From: Chitinibacter fontanus
Lineage (GTDB): Bacteria; Pseudomonadota; Gammaproteobacteria; Burkholderiales; Chitinibacteraceae
NCBI RefSeq assembly: GCF_013423785.1
Contig: NZ_CP058952.1
Location: 2,073,665 to 2,137,664 of the forward strand
DNA length: 64,000 nucleotides
Direction of reading: 5' to 3'
The number at the start of each line of letters is the position of its first letter. The first letter of the stretch is position 1. The notes under the pieces are model-generated. The model had not been told where the DNA came from, did no database searches, and worked only from the letters and a program-made list of their open reading frames with translations. A program made the translations under genes and the position numbers. Of this stretch, positions 56,927 through 64,000 are shown piece by piece.

Positions 56927-56953
56927 CAATCAACGAGCTTTGGCTGCTTGGCG
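56927..56953 (+). repeat. 27-base dispersed repeat, copy 3
   Basis: Starts CAATCAACGAGCTTTGGC. It lies ahead of the end of the LprI-like gene, as copy 2 lies by the end of the ankyrin gene. Confidence 0.65.
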
Positions 56954-56962
56954 CCACTACGC

Positions 56963-57334
56963 TTAATTATTCTCTGGCTTCCAATGTTTGAGTTGCTCGG
57001 TGCGGTCGCTAGTTTGGTTGCTCAGGCATTCTATGGCTTCTAGCTTGTAATTAGCGGTGAGCATTTCTTCTTCTGGCAGCTTGGGCCAGCAGGTTTCATC
57101 ACGCTCTTTTATCCATTTTCTTTGCTGATTAATGAGTGATTGCTGCTGTGATTCAGTCAGCGCGCGTTTGGTTTTTTGGTATTGCTGATTTAACTTTTTG
57201 TCGAGTTTTTCGAGGTGTAGCCAGCCGCAGTTGATCTCGCAATAAGTGCAGTCAGGTTTGCTGCAATCTAATTGTTCCTGTGCGAAAGCCGTCGTGTACA
57301 GGAATAACATTCCGAAAATAAAGCTCTGTTTCAT
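56963..57334 (-). CDS. LprI-like (DUF1311) exported protein
   Basis: 123 residues with a signal peptide ending near AFAQ. The mature part has several Cys (CSKPDCTYCEINC), then the LprI pattern LDKKLNQQYQKTKRAL, QRKWIKERDETC and a final CLSNQTSDRTEQL. The family includes lysozyme inhibitors, but also many of unknown role. A ribosome site (GGAGA) precedes the ATG. It lies in the same direction as the LysR gene, with a 34-base gap. Confidence 0.88.
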   Translation of the reverse strand: MKQSFIFGMLFLYTTAFAQEQLDCSKPDCTYCEINCGWLHLEKLDKKLNQQYQKTKRALTESQQQSLINQQRKWIKERDETCWPKLPEEEMLTANYKLEAIECLSNQTSDRTEQLKHWKPENN

Positions 57335-57368
57335 TGTTTCTCCATCGCTTACTGGGCTGAGGTGTGAG

Positions 57369-58301
57369 TTAAAGTTTTTCAGTCGCGCTGTTGCTTGATG
57401 TTGGTATCCCCGCTTGCTCTTCGGCTAGTAATTGATGACATAGCGAGCGCAGTTGGTCGGCACTGCCGCCGAGGCGGCGTTCGGCGTGCCAGACTAGATG
57501 AAATTGGCGCATTAAATTCAGTCCCGGCGTGGGCAAGATGGCAAATTCGCCGCTGGCCAGCTCGCGGGCGATGGCGCGGCGCGAGGCACAGGCGATGCCT
57601 AGGCCGCCGCGCACGGCTTCCCGAATGGCTTCACCACTACCTAGTTCCAGTAAGACATTGATGCTGCCCAGATGGGGTAGCAACATGCTTTCCAACATGC
57701 GGCGCACGCCAGAGCCGGGTTCGCGCAATATCCACGGGCTGCGCGCTAGTGCGGTCAGATCAGTGGGTTGGCCCACCAGTGGATGATCGGCGCGGGTGTA
57801 AACGATAAGCTCATCATTGAGCCAGCGTTCGGTGACCAGTTGCGGGTCGCTGTAGGGGGCTTCAATAAAACCCAGATCGGCACGACAGTCGAGCAGGCGG
57901 CGCAAGACGGTGCGTGAGTTGACGATTTCCAACTCAATTTGAGCCTGTGGCGCCAGTGCCAGCCAGCGCTCCAGTAGGCGCGGCATGACATAGTTTCCGA
58001 TGGTAAGGCTGGCGGCAACACGCAAGCGGCCAGTAACGCCATTGATAAAGTTGGCTTCCAGTTCCTGTGCTTGCTGCAACATATCCATGGCTTTGGGCAG
58101 CAAATAGCGACCTTGCTCGTTTAGCACGACACCGCGGCCCACGCGATCAAATAATTGCACGCCCAGTCGGCGTTCCAACTCGGACAGCGCGCCGCTCGTC
58201 GCTGATTGCGATAGCCCCAATTTTTGCCCCGCAGCGCCGACGGCACTGGCTTGGCAAATGGCGACAAAGATTTCTAATTCGCGCAGCGTGAGTTTTAACA
58301 T
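57369..58301 (-). CDS. LysR family transcriptional regulator
   Basis: 310 residues. N-terminal winged helix (about 1-60: LRELEIFVAICQASAVGAAGQKLGLSQ-like, split here as LRELEIFVAI and LGLSQSATSGALSELERRLG), then a linker helix and a substrate domain (about 90-300). It is divergent from the yeiH-like gene with about 100 bases between, the usual layout for a regulator and its target. Resembles YeiE/CbbR-type LysRs. The inducer is unknown. The C-terminal end of about 20 residues is Ser/Thr-rich. Confidence 0.93.
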   Translation of the reverse strand: MLKLTLRELEIFVAICQASAVGAAGQKLGLSQSATSGALSELERRLGVQLFDRVGRGVVLNEQGRYLLPKAMDMLQQAQELEANFINGVTGRLRVAASLTIGNYVMPRLLERWLALAPQAQIELEIVNSRTVLRRLLDCRADLGFIEAPYSDPQLVTERWLNDELIVYTRADHPLVGQPTDLTALARSPWILREPGSGVRRMLESMLLPHLGSINVLLELGSGEAIREAVRGGLGIACASRRAIARELASGEFAILPTPGLNLMRQFHLVWHAERRLGGSADQLRSLCHQLLAEEQAGIPTSSNSATEKL

Positions 58302-58405
58302 GGCGTAATTGATCGGTTGTGACGATGGGTTTGATAGATATTATCCGTTATTCATGATGGATTGGGCAATTTATCCTTGCCGTATCAAAGTACAAGGAGC
58401 CCATC

Positions 58406-59389
58406 ATGAAACTGTCGATTAACCATCCATTACTGCCCGGCTTATTGCTGGTCGGGTCCTTGTCGATACCGGCGTGGGTTTTGGGTGAGGTGTTCCCACT
58501 GGTGGGTGGTGCAGTGATGGGGATGTTGCTGGGTTTGCTGGCTCGCCCGGCATTTAAGCCTAGTGCTCAGTGTATGCCCGGCATTCAATTTGCTGGTAAG
58601 CAATTGCTGCAGTATTCGATTGTGGCGATGGGCTTTTGCCTGCCAATCCAGCAAGTAGCCAAGACTGGAATGCAATCGCTGGAAGTCACTGCGGTGACCC
58701 TATCGGTGGCCTTTGGTACGGCGCTGATTTTGGGGCGCTTGCTCAAAATCCCGAATAAACTCAATGTGCTGATTGGCGCAGGTACGGCGATTTGCGGTGG
58801 TTCTGCGATTGCGGCCATTACGCCAGCGCTCAAGCCCGATGAGCACGATACGGCCTATGCGTTATCGACAATTTTTCTGTTCAATATTGTGGCGGTCTTG
58901 TTGTTTCCGCTGATTGGTAGCTGGCTCAATATGAGCGATATTGGCTTTGGTTTGTGGGCGGGTACGGCAATTAATGATACTTCATCGGTGGTGGCGGCAG
59001 GTTATGCGTGGAGTGAAGCCGCGGGGAATCATGCGACGATTGTGAAGCTGACGCGGGCAATGATGATTGTGCCAATCACGCTGATTATCGCGATGGTATA
59101 CCAGCGCCGCCAGCAGCCGGGCAGCAAGCTACGGATTAGCGTGCCTTGGTTTATTGTGTTTTTCGTACTGGCTTCGGCTGCCAGTGAAGTGCTACCCGCT
59201 GCGCTGATTGATCCAATCCGGACAATTGCACCGCTGTTGATTATTGGCGCACTGACTGCAATTGGCTTGTCGACCGATGTTGCGCGGCTACGCAACACTG
59301 GCTGGCGCCCATTGGTGTTGGGTTTGTTGGTATGGGTGAGCGTAGCGAGTAGCAGTTTGCTAGTGCAACATTTCACTGGGGCGCTCTAG
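58406..59389 (+). CDS. YeiH/UPF0324 family membrane transporter (putative sulfate/sulfonate exporter)
   Basis: 327 residues with nine to ten hydrophobic helices. The family block GTAICGGSAIAAITPALK near 126-143 and DTAYALSTIFLFN near 149-161 are clear, as is GTAINDTSSVVAAGYAW. The family is annotated as putative sulfate exporter, with little direct proof. AAGGAG lies seven bases before the ATG. The divergent LysR probably controls it. It is the only gene in its unit. Confidence 0.93.
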   Translation: MKLSINHPLLPGLLLVGSLSIPAWVLGEVFPLVGGAVMGMLLGLLARPAFKPSAQCMPGIQFAGKQLLQYSIVAMGFCLPIQQVAKTGMQSLEVTAVTLSVAFGTALILGRLLKIPNKLNVLIGAGTAICGGSAIAAITPALKPDEHDTAYALSTIFLFNIVAVLLFPLIGSWLNMSDIGFGLWAGTAINDTSSVVAAGYAWSEAAGNHATIVKLTRAMMIVPITLIIAMVYQRRQQPGSKLRISVPWFIVFFVLASAASEVLPAALIDPIRTIAPLLIIGALTAIGLSTDVARLRNTGWRPLVLGLLVWVSVASSSLLVQHFTGAL

Positions 59390-59506
59390 GCTGCGCGTAC
59401 CGATCATTCACACCCCCATTTAGATCCTGCGTAAATTTTGATAGAACAATCGTTCTTTTGTGTTAGGCTGCTATTTGCTTACTTTCACAATGCAAAAGGA
59501 TCAGGT

Positions 59507-59893
59507 ATGCAAAGTTATGTGACACTGGGGGCAAATGATCATACGTTGTCATGCGCTTTTTATGATGCCATATTGGCGACTGTGGGTTGGGGGTCGCATA
59601 TGACGTTCCCGGGTTGGAAAGCATATTCACAAGGTGGCAGCGGCGAGGGATTGGTGGTGTGGGTGGCTACGCCGTTTGATGGTCAACCTGCGACGGCAGG
59701 TAATGGCACGATGCTGGCTTTTCCTGCTCAGACGCATGAGCAAGTCGAGCAATTCTACGCGGCTGCGATGGCACACGGCGGGCAGGATGAAGGTGCGCCG
59801 GGGCCGCGTGAGTACGGTCCACATTGGTATGCGGCTTATGTGCGAGATCCGGTGGGAAATAAGCTGGCAGTAGTGTGTAATTCACCAGTTTGA
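59507..59893 (+). CDS. VOC family protein (glyoxalase/dioxygenase fold)
   Basis: 128 residues starting MQSYVTLGANDH. Conserved VOC layout: paired beta-alpha-beta-beta-beta units, LSCAFYDAILATVGW in the first and VRDPVGNKLAVVC at the end. Substrate unknown. AGGA is eight bases before the chosen ATG; a longer reading upstream adds 23 non-family residues. Confidence 0.92.
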   Translation: MQSYVTLGANDHTLSCAFYDAILATVGWGSHMTFPGWKAYSQGGSGEGLVVWVATPFDGQPATAGNGTMLAFPAQTHEQVEQFYAAAMAHGGQDEGAPGPREYGPHWYAAYVRDPVGNKLAVVCNSPV

Positions 59894-59919
59894 TTTGCTA
59901 CCGACTTTAAATTAATTGC

Positions 59920-59947
59920 AAAAAAACCGCCCAATTGGGCGGTCTTT
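59920..59947. terminator. Bidirectional rho-independent terminator
   Basis: ACCGCCC/GGGCGGT stem with a four-base loop, A-tract on the left and a shorter T-tract on the right, between the VOC and chemoreceptor genes, which converge. Confidence 0.85.
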
Positions 59948-59967
59948 ACTTGGTAGTGTTTCAGTGA

Positions 59968-61596
59968 TTACAAACGGAAGCGTCGCACCACTCCATGCAA
60001 GGAACTTGCCATCTGGTTGATTCCGGCCAGCGTCTGGCGGGTTTGCTGTAACGCTTGATCAGTGGTGTTGACCTGTTGGCTGATGCGCTCAGACACCTGA
60101 GCGATTTGCTCGGTCGCCAGCGATTGCTCACGGGTGGCAGATGAAATTTCGTTAATTTGCGTTAGCACTCCCTGCATTTCATGCTGCATCGCTGCAATAC
60201 GCGTGTTGACGTCACTCACCATCTGGCGGCTAGCCTCGGCTCCATCAGCGGTGGCGGTGGTGCGTTCAACTGCGTGCGCGGTTTCGTCGCAAATGGTACC
60301 TAGTAAGCGCTCGATTTCTACCGTGGCCTGCGCGGTACGCTCGGCTAGGCTGCGCACTTCATCGGCCACCACCGCAAAGCCTCGCCCTTGTTCGCCTGCG
60401 CGAGCGGCTTCAATCGCGGCGTTGAGCGCCAGCAGATTGGTTTGGTTGGCAATATCTTTAATCACATTGGTGATGTTGTTGATTTGCTTGGATTCGTGAT
60501 CCAAGCGGCTAATTGATTCTGCCAAAGCATGCAAAGTATTGCCCATGGAATCAGTCCGCTGCTGCATGGTGCTCATGGCCTGCGCGCTGTTGCGAGCGCC
60601 TTCATCTGCATGGCTGACTGCGCGCTCGACCTGATTAGTGCTATCGGCAATGTGAGAAATGCTCACGGTGACTTCTTCAATGGTTGCTGCTGTTTCGGAT
60701 ACCAGATCAGCTTGCGAACGAGATTCGCGTGCCAGTTGATCAACAACGCGTTCAATCGCTTGCACCCCCTGATTGAGGCGAGTGCTTTCGGTTTCTACCG
60801 TACGGATTTGCTGATGCAGTTCAGTAATGAATTGATTAAACGCCCCTGCAATGCGTCCGGTTTCATCTTGTTGGCGATCGTCCAGACGAATAGTCAGATC
60901 AGCTTCGCCGCTCGTGAGTTGACGCATGGCGGCTAACAACCGTTCCAGCGGGCGAACCACCACATTTCCTAGCCAGAAGGAGGCAATCACCGCAATCAGA
61001 ATCAGTACCAGCCCGGCGCCTGCTTCTTTAAACAGCAGCGTATTTAAAGTGCTTTGTACCGCAGCCAGATCTGCATCGGCAACTGCAACAATCGTGGTGC
61101 CATTGGCAGTGCGGAACGGCAGGTAAATTGAACGGAAATTGCCATAGCTACTGCTATATTCCGCCCACGTTGGGCGACCTTCACGCAGTGCCGTCAGTAG
61201 CTCGGCATTGGGGGTTTCATAGACTTTAAGATATTGCTCGGCAGTCGCATCACGCTCTTCTTCCGGTGAGAGCGATGAGAGTACGTAATGCGGCTTACCA
61301 TCTTTCATCACAAAGCTATACACATAGGGCAGACCCAGCGATTCGGCAAAGCGTGTAAGTTTAACGCTGAGTGCGCGTATTTGTTTTAAATCGGTACTGT
61401 CACGCGGGGTGAGCTGATTATGCAACTCTTCAGACACAATAAAGCGATAACCGTTAGCCGCGGCCGTCAGTTTGCCATCAATGGCATTCATGGCGATGGT
61501 GCGCGTTTCGAAGTAGCTGAAAATACAGAATGTGACCACGGCCAATGAGGTAAGCAGGATCAGAACCAGCCGAATTTTGGCTTTGAGGGTTTTCAT
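59968..61596 (-). CDS. Methyl-accepting chemotaxis protein
   Basis: 542 residues from [14 protein letters not shown]1 about 8-27, a periplasmic sensor (about 30-185) of double- or single-Cache type, TM2 about 189-212, HAMP (about 212-265), then a long helical signalling region with the hairpin tip near 375-430 ([37 protein letters not shown]). It should signal to CheA/CheW encoded elsewhere. No C-terminal CheR pentapeptide is seen; it ends in VVRRFRL. Ligand unknown. Monocistronic. Confidence 0.95.
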   Translation of the reverse strand: MKTLKAKIRLVLILLTSLAVVTFCIFSYFETRTIAMNAIDGKLTAAANGYRFIVSEELHNQLTPRDSTDLKQIRALSVKLTRFAESLGLPYVYSFVMKDGKPHYVLSSLSPEEERDATAEQYLKVYETPNAELLTALREGRPTWAEYSSSYGNFRSIYLPFRTANGTTIVAVADADLAAVQSTLNTLLFKEAGAGLVLILIAVIASFWLGNVVVRPLERLLAAMRQLTSGEADLTIRLDDRQQDETGRIAGAFNQFITELHQQIRTVETESTRLNQGVQAIERVVDQLARESRSQADLVSETAATIEEVTVSISHIADSTNQVERAVSHADEGARNSAQAMSTMQQRTDSMGNTLHALAESISRLDHESKQINNITNVIKDIANQTNLLALNAAIEAARAGEQGRGFAVVADEVRSLAERTAQATVEIERLLGTICDETAHAVERTTATADGAEASRQMVSDVNTRIAAMQHEMQGVLTQINEISSATREQSLATEQIAQVSERISQQVNTTDQALQQTRQTLAGINQMASSLHGVVRRFRL

Positions 61597-61850
61597 GGTG
61601 ATACCTGTGCAGAAGGAATGAACCATCTTATCGCAAGCCCACGAAATAGGTTAATCAGGGATGTCGCCATGTGTTTTAGTGTTGAAGATTTGATGAAAGT
61701 ATTTGACAGCCCTTAATTGGCTAACAATGCGCCAAGTTGACATTCAATATGCTGCAGGATTCGTTATCGTTAAGTTAGAGCCGTAGACAGCAACTTTGCC
61801 CAGAGTGACTGGCGCTGCTAAAACATAGTTTTAGTCGTAGGAGTTTGCTC

Positions 61851-62351
61851 ATGGATAACGCATCATTTGATCCCTCCCTTGATTTGATGCTGGTGCAAGA
61901 TGTTCCCTTACCGCCAGAGGCTATCTGGGCGGCCTGGACTAAGCCAGAGCATCTTGTCCACTGGTTTACCCCGGCACCTTGGCAAACTACCGAATGCCAT
62001 ATTGATCTGCGGGTTGGAGGGCTATTTCATACAGAAATGCAAGGCCCTGAGCCAGCGCAGCATTTTTCTGGGCTAGGTTGCTATCTGGAGCTGCTGCCCA
62101 ACCGGCGCTTAGTCTGGACCAATGCGCTGTTAGCCGATTTTCGGCCCAACCCGTCATTTGCTGACAGTAGCTGCGGCGATTTCCCTTTCACTGCCAGTAT
62201 TGAACTTAGCCCAAGCCCGATTGGCACCCGCTATACCGCGATTGTTCGGCATCGCGATACGGCTGGGCGGGCGCAACATGAGGCGATGGGGTTTACTGCT
62301 GGCTGGTCAGCGGCACTGGCGCAATTAGTCGTCTATATGCAGACGGTGTGA
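61851..62351 (+). CDS. SRPBCC/AHSA1 family protein
   Basis: 166 residues. AHSA1-type START-like fold: VPLPPEAIWAAWTKPEHLVHWFTP at the start (split as VPLPPEAIWAAW and TKPEHLVHWFTP), VGGLFHTEM, and a C-terminal helix with GWSAALAQLVVYMQ. AGGAG is eight bases before the ATG. Small-molecule or protein-partner binding is known for the family; no role can be given here. Confidence 0.92.
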   Translation: MDNASFDPSLDLMLVQDVPLPPEAIWAAWTKPEHLVHWFTPAPWQTTECHIDLRVGGLFHTEMQGPEPAQHFSGLGCYLELLPNRRLVWTNALLADFRPNPSFADSSCGDFPFTASIELSPSPIGTRYTAIVRHRDTAGRAQHEAMGFTAGWSAALAQLVVYMQTV

Positions 62352-62439
62352 TGATTCTGCAGGCGCGGCATGCTGCCAGTTTGCCGCTGGCGGGATTTTA
62401 TTTAAAATTCTGCGCGGTAAATTGATCTGTTTTTCCATC

Positions 62440-62778
62440 ATGAGTCATGCTTGCTTAAGCTGCGGCGCGTGTTGCGCCAGTTTTCGAGTGTCTTTCTATT
62501 TTGGTGAAAGTGATGCGGTACCCGGCGGGTCGGTGCCGCAGGCCTTGGTTGAGCCTGTTAGCCCATTTCTGGTTGCGATGCGTGGTACTAATCAGCCCCA
62601 GCCGCATTGCACAGCACTGCAGGGCAAAGTGGGTGAAGCCGCCAGCTGCGCAATTTACCCATTGCGGGCCAGTACTTGTCGTGAAGTCAGCGTTGGTGAT
62701 GAGCGCTGTACAATGGCGCGTGCTAAGTATGGTTTGCCAGCCTTGTCAGCAGTTGAATCTGCCGTGCTAATGGTTTAA
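62440..62778 (+). CDS. YkgJ family cysteine-cluster protein
   Basis: 112 residues. The N-terminal cluster is Cys5, Cys8, Cys11, Cys12 (CLSCGACC), with further Cys in HCTALQ, SCAIYPLRASTC and RC; it may bind zinc or an iron-sulfur cluster. Similar to YkgJ-type proteins of unknown function. The start is the ATG after a longer reading with no family sequence. Its end overlaps the convergent gene by four bases. Confidence 0.9.
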   Translation: MSHACLSCGACCASFRVSFYFGESDAVPGGSVPQALVEPVSPFLVAMRGTNQPQPHCTALQGKVGEAASCAIYPLRASTCREVSVGDERCTMARAKYGLPALSAVESAVLMV

Positions 62779-63593
62779 CGGCTGGCCGTTAAACCATATT
62801 TACTGAGTAGCTTCTGGTAAATGCCTTGTCGTTTGATGCTGTCTAGCGCCCCCCGAAATTGCTCGACGACGGCATCATCGGTTTTATTGCCAAATGCCAT
62901 ATACATCCCGTCATTAGGCAGCTCTTTGAGCGCATAGACCTTCACGATACGGCCTTCCATGCCTTGGCGGCGCAGAAAATACAGGCCCGGTAATGTGGCT
63001 ACGCCCCATAGATCAATCCGGTTGGCGAGTAATTTCTGGATATTGTGCTCATACGCGCCCTGACCGGAAACGCTGTCAAGGTTCGGGATTTGCTGGCGCC
63101 GCAGATATTGCTCAACCACGTCATTATTGGTTGTGCCGATCCGGTAATTTTTTAGCTCTGCTAAGGTGTTAGGGCGTACATCTGTGCGCTCGGCTAAGGC
63201 CCACAAGCTGTAATCCGCAGGGGCAATTACACCAACCCATTTAAACAAGGTTTCGCGCTCTTTGCTGCGGGTAATTGAATGCAGCAGTATGTTCGGCTCT
63301 TGTTGGGTCAGCATATAGCTGCGCGCCCAAGGCAAGCTTTCTGGTACCGCACGCAGCCGTAGTTCTGCCAATACAGCCTGCACAACTTCAGTGGCAAGGC
63401 CGCTAATTTTGCCGTCGCCTTCATCGTAGTTGTAGGGTGGAAATTCCGAAGTTAAAACTCGAATTGGAGGCAGCTCACTACTCGGACGGAACTCGGCATA
63501 ACTCACGCGATGGATAGCCAGTATGCAGAGGGTAAGCCAGCTTTGCAGTAGCCAACTGAGCCGATTAGCGCGAGGATGGATGTTGGAGAACAT
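62775..63593 (-). CDS. Periplasmic solute-binding protein (family 3, amino-acid type)
   Basis: 272 residues from MFSNIHPRAN. Signal peptide ends near VSYAEF. The solute-binding family 3 domain has IRVLTSEFPPYNY near the start, GLATEVVQAVLAEL and a later GALDSIKRQGIYQKLLSKYG. No transporter genes lie beside it, so it may act with a remote ABC system or a signalling partner. A 4-base convergent overlap with the YkgJ gene exists. Ligand unknown. Confidence 0.9.
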   Translation of the reverse strand: MFSNIHPRANRLSWLLQSWLTLCILAIHRVSYAEFRPSSELPPIRVLTSEFPPYNYDEGDGKISGLATEVVQAVLAELRLRAVPESLPWARSYMLTQQEPNILLHSITRSKERETLFKWVGVIAPADYSLWALAERTDVRPNTLAELKNYRIGTTNNDVVEQYLRRQQIPNLDSVSGQGAYEHNIQKLLANRIDLWGVATLPGLYFLRRQGMEGRIVKVYALKELPNDGMYMAFGNKTDDAVVEQFRGALDSIKRQGIYQKLLSKYGLTASR

Positions 63594-63749
63594 GGGATGC
63601 CCCAATCGATGTGTCTACCCGATTTTGCTTTATCGCTGACTAAGCATGTAATAACAAGCACTTTTTACCGTGAAGCGCGATATAGGGCAAGGCCGTTAAA
63701 TCCACTTAAATCACGTATGATACAGGCTCGTTGAGCAGGCTTTATCCGC

Positions 63750-64000
63750 ATGAAAATCTATCGTTCTGATCAGTTTCCATTACCTTTACCTGAGGGGCAC
63801 CGTTTCCCCACGGGTAAATACCCCATGCTGTATCAACGGGTAGCCCAATTTGCACAAGACCTGGTCGTCGATACCCCTTGTGCGAACGATGAGGAATTAG
63901 GCGTAGCCCATACTCAGGGCTATTTAGACAAATTGCGGACCGGTGCATTAAGCCCTGCTGAGCAAAGAGTGCTGGGCTTGCCATGGTCAGCTCAGTTATT
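63750..64000 (+). CDS. Histone-deacetylase-family protein (partial, 5' end)
   Basis: About 83 residues are visible. MKIYRSDQFPLPLPEGHRFP then GKYPMLYQRV and AHTQGYLDKLRTGALSPAEQ match the start of acetoin-utilisation/class II HDAC-like proteins. The catalytic His-Asp motifs lie beyond the right edge. Probably a zinc-dependent amidohydrolase on an unknown acetylated substrate. It is divergent from the solute-binding gene. Confidence 0.82.
   Translation, partial: MKIYRSDQFPLPLPEGHRFPTGKYPMLYQRVAQFAQDLVVDTPCANDEELGVAHTQGYLDKLRTGALSPAEQRVLGLPWSAQL

Noticed and set aside
56846-57043. A plus-strand frame over repeat copy 3 and the LprI gene end
   Set aside because: It overlaps a supported gene in antisense and starts within repeat sequence.

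Overview
The window reads as chromosome from a betaproteobacterium of the order Neisseriales, possibly close to Chitinibacter or Deefgea. The grounds are the order mla operon - ibaG - murA - hisG - hisD - hisB - hisH - hisA, which is typical of Betaproteobacteria, a short-form HisG, moderate GC content, and generally Neisseriales-like proteins. The genus is an inference. No rRNA, tRNA, CRISPR array or complete insertion sequence was seen.

Region 1 (1-22072) is mostly on the minus strand. It starts with a complete phospholipid-transport operon (mlaF-E-D-C-B-A), continues through a YadG/YadH-type ABC exporter, ibaG, a small membrane protein, murA and a DUF4870 protein, and ends in histidine genes. 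The histidine block keeps its ancestral order but is split by unrelated genes. A potassium channel and small membrane genes follow hisG. A DUF805/zinc-ribbon protein, a CoA-disulfide-reductase-like flavoprotein and a plus-strand DUF3300-DUF2950 pair precede hisD. A TPR gene, a polysaccharide deacetylase with an extra NTF2-like domain and a TetR regulator separate hisD from hisB. hisC is missing from the place where it usually sits.

Region 2 (22397-38817, plus strand) is the main accessory region. Seven genes resemble MSHA-type pilus assembly: secretin, TPR protein, MshE-like ATPase with an N-terminal MshEN domain, platform protein, MshI/PilM-N-like, MshJ/PilO-like and a small MshK/PilP-like exported protein. 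No pilin, prepilin peptidase or MshM is present. They are followed by a flippase, five glycosyltransferases and a WbaP-type phosphoglycosyltransferase, with no polymerase, ligase or chain-length regulator. This suggests a lipid-linked oligosaccharide of fixed length, perhaps for the pilin or for LPS. A PAS-GGDEF-EAL protein follows shortly after argA, so cyclic-di-GMP control of the MshE-like ATPase is possible.

Region 3 (43299-54528) holds housekeeping blocks: a small DUF805 protein, the rod-shape operon mreB-mreC-mreD-mrdA-rodA-rlpA (minus), and divergently gatC-gatA-GNAT-gatB (plus).

Region 4 (54529-64000) is a looser set: an unknown membrane protein, a repeat-rich 560-bp gap, an ankyrin protein, an LprI-like protein, a LysR/YeiH divergent pair, a VOC protein, a chemoreceptor, an SRPBCC protein, a YkgJ-type cysteine-cluster protein, a periplasmic solute-binding protein and the start of a histone-deacetylase-like gene.

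Two families of short dispersed repeats are visible. One is a set of about 50-bp intergenic elements with GGGTAT...ATACCC ends. The other is a 27-bp repeat present three times within 1.7 kb. I saw no clearly new defence or mobile system. The strongest leads are the pilin-less Msh-like machine joined to a glycan locus, and the two repeat families.
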